Of a DNA stretch of 64,000 nucleotides, positions 34,830 to 43,257 are shown in pieces. The position numbers were made by a program, and so were the translations under genes. The notes below the pieces were generated by a model. It had not been told where the DNA came from, made no database searches, and saw only the letters and a list, made by a program, of their open reading frames with translations. The DNA is taken from assembly GCF_000166415.1 (NCBI RefSeq), contig NC_014654.1:310001-374000 (forward strand), written 5' to 3'. Origin of the DNA: Halanaerobium hydrogeniformans. Its GTDB lineage: Bacteria > Bacillota > Halanaerobiia > Halanaerobiales > Halanaerobiaceae. How positions within the stretch are numbered: position 1 is the first letter of the stretch; the number at the start of each line of letters is the position of its first letter.

Positions 34830-35408
34830 TTATGGTTCAAGACCCCTGACAATGAATTTTATGAGATCTTCAAGGAGTTCTGGAAAATATTCCTCTCCAA
34901 TTTCATCTTTGTGAAGATCAATAAATGCGACAGAGTTGAATAAGGCCAGAATATACTCTTTATCCCAATGCTGATCTAACTTTCCTTCAGATTGCCATTT
35001 TCCTACTATTTCTAAAAAGAAAGAATAAAATGCATCTCCCTCATTGACCTCATCTACATAAGGCTCTCCCACTTTTTTAGTGATAGTTTTAAAATCTTCT
35101 TTTTTATACCACTCAACTAATATTGGGTTGTTTTTCATTCCTTCATGCAGCTTTTTAATAAGCTCTTTAACTACAGTAGAGATATCTCCGTCAAAATTGA
35201 TAGAATTTTTAATACGTTTTTTCAGTGCCTGATCTTCTTTGACAAAAACATCCATGAATACTTCTTCTTTTGAAGAGTAAAAGTTGTAAAAGCTTCCAAC
35301 TGCAATCCCAACTTCAGCTGTAATTTCTGATATATTGGTTTTTTTAAATCCTTTTTCAATAAATAACTCTCTTGCTGCATTAAAAATTTCCTGTTTCGTT
35401 GTTTGCAT
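34830..35408 (-). CDS. TetR-family repressor of the MATE pump
   Basis: A 192-aa regulator. The N-terminal HTH (IFNAARELFIEKGFKKTNIS, then VGSFYNFYSSKEEVF) is typical of TetR; the remaining two-thirds should bind an inducer. It lies directly upstream of the MATE gene on the same strand, and both are preceded by the same palindrome. Autorepression and repression of the pump, relieved by a pump substrate, is the expected scheme. The start ATG follows GGAGG at a suitable distance. Confidence 0.88.
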   Translation of the reverse strand: MQTTKQEIFNAARELFIEKGFKKTNISEITAEVGIAVGSFYNFYSSKEEVFMDVFVKEDQALKKRIKNSINFDGDISTVVKELIKKLHEGMKNNPILVEWYKKEDFKTITKKVGEPYVDEVNEGDAFYSFFLEIVGKWQSEGKLDQHWDKEYILALFNSVAFIDLHKDEIGEEYFPELLEDLIKFIVRGLEP

Positions 35409-35430
35409 AAGAATAACACCTCCAGAAGAA

Positions 35431-35460
35431 TATGAATGAATATTTATTTATTCATTCATA
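35431..35460. promoter_or_regulatory. TetR operator in front of the tetR-MATE unit
   Basis: TATGAATGAAT-N8-ATTCATTCATA, an 11-bp perfect inverted repeat with spacer ATTTATTT, just upstream of the tetR ribosome site. It shares the TGAATGAAT-N8-ATTCATTCA core with the site at 34782. Confidence 0.82.
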
Positions 35461-35510
35461 TAATATCATAAGAAATTTCTTCTGTCAATAAGGTATGAAG
35501 AAATATTTTA

Positions 35511-35864
35511 TTAGAAATTATTTCTTAGAGCTGCTATTAAAAGAAGTAGAGAACCTAATATTAAAAAGATCCAGCCGTATTCATAAACAAGCAGGTCCAC
35601 ATTTTCACCAGCATTTTCTCTGAGCTGGACAAAAGTATAGGTGTTGAAAGCTAAAGCACTTAAAGCGGTGATCACTAGATGTTTGTAATATTTTTTTATA
35701 GTTAAAAATAGGGAAATAAGAGCCAGCATAAAAATAAAGAAAGCTCCACCTAAAGCATCTCTGAAATATGTAATTTGTCCGATCATCGGAGCAGTAACTA
35801 AAGGAGTAAAAATACCAATAATCAATGTAACTATACCCAGTAAAGAAATATATAATTTCTTCAA
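35511..35864 (-). CDS. small four-helix membrane protein
   Basis: A 117-aa inner-membrane protein with four predicted helices (near LYISLLGIVTLIIGIF, GGAFFIFMLALISLFL, LVITALSALAFNTYTF and GWIFLILGSLLLLIAAL). The start is set at TTG 35864, since AAGGAT lies at good spacing and residues further upstream look non-coding. The family is not recognised. It lies between two tetR genes and is transcribed away from the right-hand one; no functional link is shown. Confidence 0.6.
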   Translation of the reverse strand: MKKLYISLLGIVTLIIGIFTPLVTAPMIGQITYFRDALGGAFFIFMLALISLFLTIKKYYKHLVITALSALAFNTYTFVQLRENAGENVDLLVYEYGWIFLILGSLLLLIAALRNNF

Positions 35865-36002
35865 ATTATCATCCTTTCTTTCACTATAAAAACAGTATAT
35901 TATATTTAACTGTAACTTGCAATTGAGAGCAAATTTAACTCTTATTATATATCTCAAGTAAAAGCTCCAGATATAATTTTCAGAAAAATTACTCAATAAC
36001 TC

Positions 36003-36064
36003 TTGACAGCCTTAAATAAATATAATATAATGTGACTACAAAGTCATATGACCTAATAGTCATA
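36003..36064 (+). promoter_or_regulatory. consensus promoter with operator repeats before tetR
   Basis: TTGACA (36003-36008), a 17-base spacer and TATAAT (36026-36031) form a perfect sigma-A promoter. Directly downstream are overlapping palindromes, TGACTACAAAGTCA (36034-36047) and GTCATATGAC (36043-36052), with a further AGTCAT (36059-36064). This fits negative autoregulation by the TetR protein encoded next. Confidence 0.78.
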
Positions 36065-36087
36065 AAATATAAATAGAGGTGATAGAG

Positions 36088-36732
36088 GTGCCAAAACAAA
36101 CTTTTTTTAATCTGCCTTCAAAAAAGAGGGAGAGAATTTTGCAGGCCGGAATGGAAGAGTTTTCTGCTTATCCATATTTAAAAAGCAGCACAAATAGAAT
36201 TATTGAAAATGCAGATATATCCAAGGGAAGTTTTTATCAATATTTTGATAACAAAAAAGATCTTTATAAATATATTATCAAAAAAGCTACTGATGAAAAA
36301 ATAGAATTTTTAAATGAGCAGCTGGTAGATTTTGAAAAGCAGAGTTTTTTTGATTATTTAAGAGAATTATTTATTGGTGGAATTAAATTTAAAAAACAGT
36401 ACCCCTTACTTTCTAAAATCGGAGATAGATTATTAACAGGTGATAATGAGAGTTTAAAAAAAGAAGTTTATGATGAAAGCAGACCTAAGAGCAATCAGTT
36501 CTTTTTAAATATACTTAAAAAGGCTGCTGTAAGGGGAGAATTAGACCCGGAAATTGATATCGAAATGACCGCATATATGCTGACAGATTTTTCAATAAGT
36601 ATAATTGACTATTATTTTAAACAGTATGAACCAGAAAATAATGACAGGGTAGTAGAAGAACTAGAACAAATTCTTGAATATGTAGATAAAATGATCTATA
36701 TTATGAAAAATGGAATAGCAAAAAAGTGTTAA
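36088..36732 (+). CDS. TetR-family regulator of the export cluster
   Basis: A 214-aa regulator. It begins VPKQTFFNLPSKKRERILQA, and the HTH includes NRIIENADISKGSFYQYFDN. The GTG at 36088 is used, being well spaced from GAGGTGA. The protein lies 13 bases before the ABC ATPase gene and in the same orientation, so it is the likely local regulator of the export cluster, acting on the palindromes that overlap its own promoter. The N-terminal style is close to the YcfQ/AcrR-like 'FFNL..EKR.RI' subgroup. Confidence 0.87.
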   Translation: MPKQTFFNLPSKKRERILQAGMEEFSAYPYLKSSTNRIIENADISKGSFYQYFDNKKDLYKYIIKKATDEKIEFLNEQLVDFEKQSFFDYLRELFIGGIKFKKQYPLLSKIGDRLLTGDNESLKKEVYDESRPKSNQFFLNILKKAAVRGELDPEIDIEMTAYMLTDFSISIIDYYFKQYEPENNDRVVEELEQILEYVDKMIYIMKNGIAKKC

Positions 36733-36745
36733 GGGGTGTTTAAAA

Positions 36746-37458
36746 ATGGCTCTGGTTAAATTAATCGAATTAGAAAAAATATATCAGCAGGGTAAAATTG
36801 CCGTCCCGGCTTTAAGGGGAATAGATATGGAAATAGAGTCTGGAGAGTTTACAACTATTTTTGGTCCTTCTGGTTCAGGAAAAACAACCCTGCTTAATAT
36901 GATCGGCTGTCTGGATAAGTCTACTTCGGGAGAGATTATCTTTGCCGGTAATTCCATTAATCAGCTAAATAGAAACGAGTTAGCTGATATAAGACGCTAT
37001 AATCTAGGGTTTATCTTTCAAAGCTATAACCTTATTCCGGTTTTAACTGCTTTTGAAAATGTAGAATTTGCGATACGATTGATCGATAAACATACGAAAA
37101 AAGAGCGCCGCGAAAAAGTAATGCATATTTTAGATGAGGTTGGCCTGGCAGATATGGCTTATAGAAAGCCAAATGAATTATCAGGTGGACAAAAACAGAG
37201 GGTAGCGATCGCCAGAGCTTTAATCAAAGAACCAAAATTGGTTCTAGCAGATGAGCCAACTGCCAACCTGGATTCTGAAACCAGTGAAGAGGTGCTTGAG
37301 ATAATGAAAAAAATGAATAAAGAATTAAATACTACCTTTATTTTTCTACTCATGATCCTCAGGTTATGGAATATGCCAAAAGATTGGTAGAAATAAAAGA
37401 TGGTAAGATCACTAAAGATCAGATGACAGCAGGTGAACATGAAGAAGGGAGCAGATAA
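36746..37458 (+). pseudogene. MacB/LolD-type ABC ATPase with a frameshift
   Basis: The frame from 36746 reads as a normal LolD/MacB ATPase: Walker A GPSGSGKTT, Q-loop IFQSYNLIPV, signature LSGGQKQR and Walker B LVLADEPTANLD. At the T-run 37341-37345 it drops into another frame and stops at 37390. One base over, the expected end continues: FSTHDPQVMEYAKRLVEI (with the H-loop His) to a stop at 37456-37458, one base before the next start. A single lost T would explain it. It may be a real inactivation, programmed slippage or a sequencing error; the rest of the operon is intact. Confidence 0.8.
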
Positions 37459-38703
37459 ATGTTTTTGATTAAGCTGGCCTTAAAGAATCTTAAGCGCAGA
37501 AAAAAAAGAACTTTTATTATGGCAGTCATTTTAGCAACTGCAGTTATATCTTTTCTGCTTTTAGACTCCCTTATGATAGGAATGATGGATTTATCATTTG
37601 GAAATGTCATTGACTTTGAAACACCCCATATTGAGATAGCTCAGAAAGAGTTTTTTGCAGAAATAGATGAGGATGAAGAACCACCTTTAGAACAGGCTTT
37701 TATTCCTGAACGATCAATGCTTGATGAATTAAGAGAGGTTGAAGGCTTTAGAGCATTAACTTCTGTGATAGACTTTTCAGCAACATTTATTTCAGGCAGA
37801 TATGATTTTCCAGTCCTGGTTAGGGTAATAGATGAAGAAAGTTTTAAAGATGTATTTCGTCATCATGAACATTTAGAAAAAGGAGAATTTATATCTACTG
37901 GGGATTCAGGAGTTGTGATAGGTAAAGATTTAGCAGAGTTTTTTAACTTAGATATTGGAGATTATTATACCCTTAGATTTAGAGATAAAGATAATTACTT
38001 TAGTACAATAGAGGGTGAGATAAGAGGTATAATTTCAACTCCTCATCCAGAAGTTAATCAAAGAACAGTTCTGATCGCCAGGGATCAGGCAGTAGAAAGA
38101 CTGGCAGTTGAAGAAAATAGTGTGACCCAGTTGATGCTGAGAATGGATAATCGTGATCTGGCTTTAGATAAAACTGATCTATTAGCAGCCAGTTTTGCTG
38201 ATACAGACTTTGAAGTTCGTTCCTATAGAGATGCTTCTGAGATGCTTGTAGCGATTGAGGCCTGGGGCTATTTAGAAACATATTTTATTTTAGCACTCAT
38301 TTTATTGGTAGGAGCCATCGGTATAATAAATGCCATTGTATTATCTGCCTTAGAAAGGGTAGGGGAAATCGGAATGATGAAAGCGATGGGATTAAAAGAA
38401 AAAGAGATTGTAAAAATATTTATTATTGAAGCAGGTGGAATCGGAGTAATAGGTGCACTGTTAGGCTGTCTTGTTGGCGGGATATTAAATGCTATTTTTG
38501 TTCAATATGGTATCGCTCTAGAAGGTTTATGGGATGCTGAAGCCCTTGGTTTACCTTTAACTGGAAGACTTTATGGAAGCTGGAGTTTATCTTCTTTTAT
38601 TTTTATATTTATCTTTGTAATTATAATAACCGTGATTGCCAGTATTATACCTTCATATTGGGCAGCACGCAAAGATCCAGCAGATGCCATTCATCATAAA
38701 TAA
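37459..38703 (+). CDS. MacB/FtsX-family ABC permease 1
   Basis: A 414-aa inner-membrane permease of the LolC/E-MacB type. One N-terminal helix (TFIMAVILATAVISFLLLDS), a large extracytoplasmic domain (about 45-270), and three C-terminal helices in the FtsX domain (about 275-410). ALERVGEIGMMKAMGLKEKE is the usual coupling region, and the protein ends YWAARKDPADAIHHK, as typical. It starts immediately after the ATPase frame and works with the second permease. Confidence 0.88.
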   Translation: MFLIKLALKNLKRRKKRTFIMAVILATAVISFLLLDSLMIGMMDLSFGNVIDFETPHIEIAQKEFFAEIDEDEEPPLEQAFIPERSMLDELREVEGFRALTSVIDFSATFISGRYDFPVLVRVIDEESFKDVFRHHEHLEKGEFISTGDSGVVIGKDLAEFFNLDIGDYYTLRFRDKDNYFSTIEGEIRGIISTPHPEVNQRTVLIARDQAVERLAVEENSVTQLMLRMDNRDLALDKTDLLAASFADTDFEVRSYRDASEMLVAIEAWGYLETYFILALILLVGAIGIINAIVLSALERVGEIGMMKAMGLKEKEIVKIFIIEAGGIGVIGALLGCLVGGILNAIFVQYGIALEGLWDAEALGLPLTGRLYGSWSLSSFIFIFIFVIIITVIASIIPSYWAARKDPADAIHHK

Positions 38704-38717
38704 CATAAGTTCTGGAG

Positions 38718-39986
38718 GTGAGAATAATCTATTTATTAAAAGTTGCCTGGCGTAATCTAAGCCGTAATAAGGTGAGAACCTTTGTTTCAGTTCTGGCAAT
38801 TACTGCAGTTGTGATGATCGTAATCTTTGCCAGAGGCTTGATGCTGGGGTTTACCGAATCAAATTTTCAAACATATATAGATAATAGTTTTGGCCATGTT
38901 AGGATAACAGAAGAGGAGTATCAAATTAGAGAAGCTTTATTACCTCTTGAATATACTGTAGATGGTTTTGCTGGAGCGGGAAAAAGTGAGATGATCTCTG
39001 AAATCAAGACCCTTGATCGGGTAGAACATGTTCTGCCAAGGATTCGTTTTGGAGCTATGGCCAGTATTGATGATAGATTAATCAGGATGTCTGGAGTGGG
39101 AATTGATACTGCTGCGGAAAATGAATATGGGGCCTTAAAAGCAGATCTTAAAGAAGGAAGAATGCCTGAATCAGATAATGAAATATATGTAGGTAGTGGA
39201 TTAATGGAAAAATTAAATGCTGATTTAGGTGATAGGGTAACTTTTTCCTTTGCTGATGCCTATCAATCATTAAGGGGGCGCAGCTTTAAGATTGTAGGTG
39301 TAAGAGAATCGGGAGTCGTACAGTTAGATGACAATTTCTTTTATCTACCCTTAAGCACAGCTCAGGATATGTTGTGGATGGAAAATGAAGCAACTGAATT
39401 ACTGGTCTTTGCTGCTGATGCTCAAGAGGCAGAACGGCTGCAAACTGATATAAATACACTTCTAAGCGAAAAAAATGCTGAAAACTATACATCGGTCATC
39501 TGGAATAAGGCTGATCCATTAATAGAAATATATAATGAAGTAGGTAATTTGATGAATCTAGTTTATGTGTTATTTATATTGCTTGGTACAATAGTAGTGA
39601 CCAGCAGTTTAAATATGATTATTAGAGAAAGAACTTCTGAAATTGGGATGATGGCTGCCCTTGGTTTAAAAGAAAAAGAAATAATGAAAATATTTGTTTA
39701 TGAAGGTTCTTTTATGGGAGTAATCGGCAGTTTGATGGGTGTGATTGGTGGTGGAATAATAACATTTTATTATTCTATTGAAGGTATATATGTAGATGTA
39801 TTTGCAGATGCTATGAAAGAATTAGATGTCCTTGTAGAACCTGTTTTTTATCTTATTTTTAATTTTGAGAATTTGCTTATAAGTTTTGTGCTTGGAGTAG
39901 TTGTGGTTACTTTAGCCTGTCTGTTCCCTGCCTATAAAGCTGCAAAAATGGACCCTGTAGATGCATTACATTATATTGATGAATAA
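38718..39986 (+). CDS. MacB/FtsX-family ABC permease 2
   Basis: A 422-aa permease with the same plan as the previous gene: N-terminal helix (VSVLAITAVVMIVIFARGL), extracytoplasmic domain, C-terminal FtsX domain with RERTSEIGMMAALGLKEKE, ending AAKMDPVDALHYIDE. The two form a LolCE-like heterodimer. Start codon is unclear: GTG 38718 overlaps the GGAGG site, while ATA 38724 or ATC 38727 would be spaced normally, so a rare start codon is possible. It probably moves a lipid, lipoprotein or similar hydrophobic cargo. Confidence 0.87.
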   Translation: MRIIYLLKVAWRNLSRNKVRTFVSVLAITAVVMIVIFARGLMLGFTESNFQTYIDNSFGHVRITEEEYQIREALLPLEYTVDGFAGAGKSEMISEIKTLDRVEHVLPRIRFGAMASIDDRLIRMSGVGIDTAAENEYGALKADLKEGRMPESDNEIYVGSGLMEKLNADLGDRVTFSFADAYQSLRGRSFKIVGVRESGVVQLDDNFFYLPLSTAQDMLWMENEATELLVFAADAQEAERLQTDINTLLSEKNAENYTSVIWNKADPLIEIYNEVGNLMNLVYVLFILLGTIVVTSSLNMIIRERTSEIGMMAALGLKEKEIMKIFVYEGSFMGVIGSLMGVIGGGIITFYYSIEGIYVDVFADAMKELDVLVEPVFYLIFNFENLLISFVLGVVVVTLACLFPAYKAAKMDPVDALHYIDE

Positions 39987-40003
39987 TTAAGGAGGGTTTC
40001 AAT

Positions 40004-40771
40004 GTGATTAAAAAATTAAATTTATATCTTTTTATTTCTCTAATTCTATTTTTGCCATTGCTCTTTAGTTTTTCTTTTAATGTAGCAGCTGAAGAGCTAA
40101 GCGCTGAGCAAATAATGCAGAGAGTTGATGAAAATGAATATATAGAATCAGGTAGAATGGAAGCCGAAATGATAATTGAAGACCGTGGTAGAGAGATCGT
40201 CAAAGAGATGTTTTCCTTTATTGAAGGTCATAATAATTTAACCGAATTTACTAATCCCAGGGATAGGGGTACTAGATACCTGAAATTAGATGATGACCTC
40301 TGGATGTATTTTCCGGATGCTGAAGATTTGGTCAGGATTTCTGGTCATATGATGAGAGAAGGTATGATGGGCAGTGATTTTTCCTATGAGGATGCACTTG
40401 AATCACAGAGGCTGAGCGAACTATATAATTTTGAATTAGAAGGTATAGAAGAGATCAATTCCAGAGAAGCATATATTATTTCCGGTCTTGCTCGTGAAGA
40501 TAAAGATGTCTCTTATTATGAGAGGAAGATCTGGGTTGACAAAGAACGTTTTGTAATCCTGCGTGATGAATATTACAGCACTGGTGGAAGGATGATTAAA
40601 GAATTAGATGTAAAAGAGTTAAAAGAATTTGAATCCGGACGCTGGTTCCCGGTCATAGCTGTTATGAATGATAAGTTAAAAGAAGAAAGTCAGACTACTT
40701 TAAAAGTATTAGAATTAGAATTTGATTATGATATTCCAGAAGGTAAAATTTCTCTAGAAGAACTACAGTGA
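40004..40771 (+). CDS. LolA-like outer-membrane lipoprotein-sorting protein
   Basis: A 255-aa exported protein of the COG2834 type. The signal peptide (LYLFISLILFLPLLFSFSF) ends near NVAAEE without a lipobox. The mature part has the expected carrier pattern: LSAEQIMQRVDENEY, FTNPRDRGTRYLKLDDDLWM and YYERKIWVDKERFVILRDEY. Such proteins carry a lipid-like cargo across the periplasm. It follows the two permeases and precedes a beta-barrel, suggesting a trans-envelope path. GTG 40004 follows AAGGAGG. Confidence 0.85.
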   Translation: MIKKLNLYLFISLILFLPLLFSFSFNVAAEELSAEQIMQRVDENEYIESGRMEAEMIIEDRGREIVKEMFSFIEGHNNLTEFTNPRDRGTRYLKLDDDLWMYFPDAEDLVRISGHMMREGMMGSDFSYEDALESQRLSELYNFELEGIEEINSREAYIISGLAREDKDVSYYERKIWVDKERFVILRDEYYSTGGRMIKELDVKELKEFESGRWFPVIAVMNDKLKEESQTTLKVLELEFDYDIPEGKISLEELQ

Positions 40772-40782
40772 GAGGTGTTGAA

Positions 40783-41925
40783 ATGTTTTTTAAATTAAAA
40801 AACAATTATAAATTGCTTTTGACACTCTTTTTAATAATAACTTTTCTCTTCTTTGCAGATAAAACAGCAGCAGTTGAGCTGGGAGGTAAATTAGAACTTG
40901 AAAGCTCTTTGTTTTATGATGATTCTGTAGAACTTTCTCTCAGCGGCAGGAGTGAAGTAGAATTTTTCTTTGCTGATTATTCTAATTTTGAACCCCGCTT
41001 TGTTCTGCAGTCTTCACTTGATGATGATGGGCAGGCTGAACTTGAGATAAAATATTTATATCTTCGTCATCGAAAGGATAATAAGAATTTAACCATCGGT
41101 CGTCAGCCGGTTTCCTGGTCATATGGAGCTATAATTAATCTCCTGGATTATGGCCTTGGAATAGATGATCTGGCCAGCGATACTATCGAGCCAGGTATTG
41201 ATGGCTTTCGCTATCATCATTCTTTAGGTCAGGGTAGGAGTTTACAGCTGGTTACTTCTTTTTCTGAACTTAATGTTGATGATTGGGAAGAACTTGGTTA
41301 TGGTGCCAGATTGCGACTGCCTGGATCTGGCTATGATTTAAGCTTTCAGGCCAGTTATCAACCGATTTCAGACATAGAAAATGAAAATGATGAAAATAAC
41401 GATAATTTGTTGAGAGCAGGGATGAGCTATAATAGAGACATAAGAGATCTGGGAACTTACGGCTCACTGGGTTATTTTTCTTCTTCTGATACAGATGATA
41501 TTATGCTCCAATTTGGGATTGATTACAGCTGGATGATCGGTGATCTTAGAAGAAGACAGGTCTTTTTGCAGGCTGAATATTATAGGTTTTTAAGAGATAA
41601 TTTGAGTGCAGCTTATCTAGCAGGGCTGGATATTGGTGGTGCAGAGGAATTAGGTGGAGATAGCAGTACAGCAGAAGGTCTTGCAGCCGCACTATTTGAT
41701 AATAGAGATTTTTTGCTGATTGATCTCTCAGTTCAACTAGATCATTTTTCTAAGCTTGGTGTTATATTTATGGGAGAAAGCCAGGACAATAGAAAGCTTC
41801 TCGGTTCTTATTATACAAGTGAACTAGGGGGAGGCTTTGAAATAAGATTTGACGGAAATCTAGCTAAAAATGAAGAAGATGATTACCTCTATGGAATTTC
41901 TTCAACCCTCAGTTATTATTTTTAA
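40783..41925 (+). CDS. outer-membrane beta-barrel protein (porin-like)
   Basis: A 380-aa protein with a signal peptide (about 1-30, ending KTAAVE) and alternating beta-strand sequence throughout (LELESSLFYDD, AELEIKYLYLRHR, YDLSFQASYQ, VFLQAEYYRF). It ends YGISSTLSYYF; a C-terminal Phe is the usual BAM recognition signal. Conserved strand pair LTIGRQPVSWSYGA resembles alginate/DUF1302-type porins. ATG 40783 follows GAGGTG. It is strong evidence for an outer membrane and probably the exit or receiving partner of the ABC-LolA cluster. Confidence 0.82.
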   Translation: MFFKLKNNYKLLLTLFLIITFLFFADKTAAVELGGKLELESSLFYDDSVELSLSGRSEVEFFFADYSNFEPRFVLQSSLDDDGQAELEIKYLYLRHRKDNKNLTIGRQPVSWSYGAIINLLDYGLGIDDLASDTIEPGIDGFRYHHSLGQGRSLQLVTSFSELNVDDWEELGYGARLRLPGSGYDLSFQASYQPISDIENENDENNDNLLRAGMSYNRDIRDLGTYGSLGYFSSSDTDDIMLQFGIDYSWMIGDLRRRQVFLQAEYYRFLRDNLSAAYLAGLDIGGAEELGGDSSTAEGLAAALFDNRDFLLIDLSVQLDHFSKLGVIFMGESQDNRKLLGSYYTSELGGGFEIRFDGNLAKNEEDDYLYGISSTLSYYF

Positions 41926-41937
41926 TATTGGAACAAA

Positions 41938-41993
41938 AAAGACATTGTCCTTTTGCTCTCCATTCAACTGAAGAGCTTCCGGGCAATGTCTTT
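41938..41993 (-). terminator. terminator for the minus-strand aminopeptidase gene
   Basis: AAAGACATTGTCC (41938-41950) pairs with GGGCAATGTCTTT (about 41981-41993). On the minus strand the stem is followed by TTTTTTT, so it ends the aminopeptidase transcript; it may also slow + strand read-through from the porin gene. Confidence 0.75.
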
Positions 41994-42022
41994 AAATAAA
42001 TTCAAATCTTTAATCATTATTT

Positions 42023-42976
42023 TTAAATTAGATGTTTACCTTTTTCAATTACAGCTTCACCATCTAAATAAAGGTTCGGTTCTAAGATAACTCCATCGAT
42101 GTGGATAGCTGCTTCTACATTTCCACCCATTGAAGCATTATCACCAAAAGCTATGTGAACAGTGCCAAATACCTTTTCTGCTTCAAGCAGGCTGCTTGAA
42201 AGCTGGGCTTCCTCATTCGTTCCAATTCCCAGTTCAGCAATATTGTAGACATTTTCGTCATCGGCAGAACTTAAAAGCTCTCTTATTTCAGCTGCTGCTT
42301 TTCCACCTTCTATTTTTTTTACAAGACCATCCTTGATGGTAACTACAATATCTTCATCCATATCATTAATACCTGCTATAGCACCATCTATGACAAGTGT
42401 GCCATTTGCACTACCTTCAACAGGAGCTGTAAAAGCTTCACCTGCCGGGAGATTGCCGTACTCTCCTTTGTTAACTATAATACCAGTATCTGCTGTAGCT
42501 TTGCGGCCTGCAATAGAAAAGCTGAGTTCTGTTCCCTTTGCAGTAGTGATTTTTACTTCTTTGCTTTGATCTAATTTAGCAGCAAATTTTTTGCTTAAAT
42601 TACTGATTTTATCATAATCTGCTCCAAGGGTTCTGATCATCATATCTTCTGTTATACCTGGCATAGTAGCTATTCGGGCGCCATTTTTACAGGCTTCTAT
42701 TCTGGCCTGGGTATGGGATAAAGATTTAGTTGTTGGAGCTAGAACAACATCTGCATTTTTCATGGCTGCAGCCACAAATTTTGGTGGTTCTTCCCCATGG
42801 GTTGTTCTTTCGATCATTTTGATTAGAGCTGCTTCTGCATTAACTTCCAGGCAGGCCTCTAAAAGGCTTTCTCCCACGGCTACAGATTTTGGATCAACAA
42901 TAACTAAAACATCTTCTCCTTTTTTAATCTGCAGACAATCGTTAACAACCGTTTTACTTGCTTCTTCCACTGACAT
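42023..42976 (-). CDS. aminopeptidase family protein (M29/AmpS-like, COG2309)
   Basis: A 317-aa protein of the thermophilic aminopeptidase fold. The N-terminal half (CLQIKKGEDVLVIVDPKS, then ADVVLAPTTKSLSHTQAR) and C-terminal metal-site region (AELGIGTNEEAQ, HIAFGDNASMGGNVEAAIHI) fit the family; related members are metal-dependent leucyl aminopeptidases or ring-cleaving NicX-like enzymes. It is shorter than classic M29 peptidases (about 400 aa). The left end of IS605 copy 2 lies only about 27 bases upstream of its ATG, so the original promoter has probably been displaced. Confidence 0.78.
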   Translation of the reverse strand: MSVEEASKTVVNDCLQIKKGEDVLVIVDPKSVAVGESLLEACLEVNAEAALIKMIERTTHGEEPPKFVAAAMKNADVVLAPTTKSLSHTQARIEACKNGARIATMPGITEDMMIRTLGADYDKISNLSKKFAAKLDQSKEVKITTAKGTELSFSIAGRKATADTGIIVNKGEYGNLPAGEAFTAPVEGSANGTLVIDGAIAGINDMDEDIVVTIKDGLVKKIEGGKAAAEIRELLSSADDENVYNIAELGIGTNEEAQLSSSLLEAEKVFGTVHIAFGDNASMGGNVEAAIHIDGVILEPNLYLDGEAVIEKGKHLI

Positions 42977-43058
42977 AGAATCTCTCCCTCATTGATTATT
43001 TATCTGAAACTGCCAAGAAAACTCCATCCAAGCTATGCATTGGGTGGAGATGAATTGG

Positions 43059-43179
43059 CTATTTATTCTGATTTTCAATATACTTTTTAATTGTCTCAAT
43101 AGCAGCATCACCAGAAGATACAATAATGATATTGTAGACTATAAACAGAATGATAATTGTTATTTAAGTCTCTATCCAT
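43059..43179 (-). pseudogene. tnpA: TnpA Y1 transposase, internally deleted (copy 2)
   Basis: MDRDLNNNYHSVYSLQYH (N-terminus) joined out of frame to VSSGDAAIETIKKYIENQNK (C-terminus), with the same deletion point as copy 1. HUH motif and catalytic Tyr are missing. Confidence 0.82.
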
Positions 43180-43257
43180 AAAAATCAAACCTCCATTTTT
43201 CTTTTACAAGCAAACATATGTATGATATAATTATAGTAGGATGGAGGTGAAAAGTCA

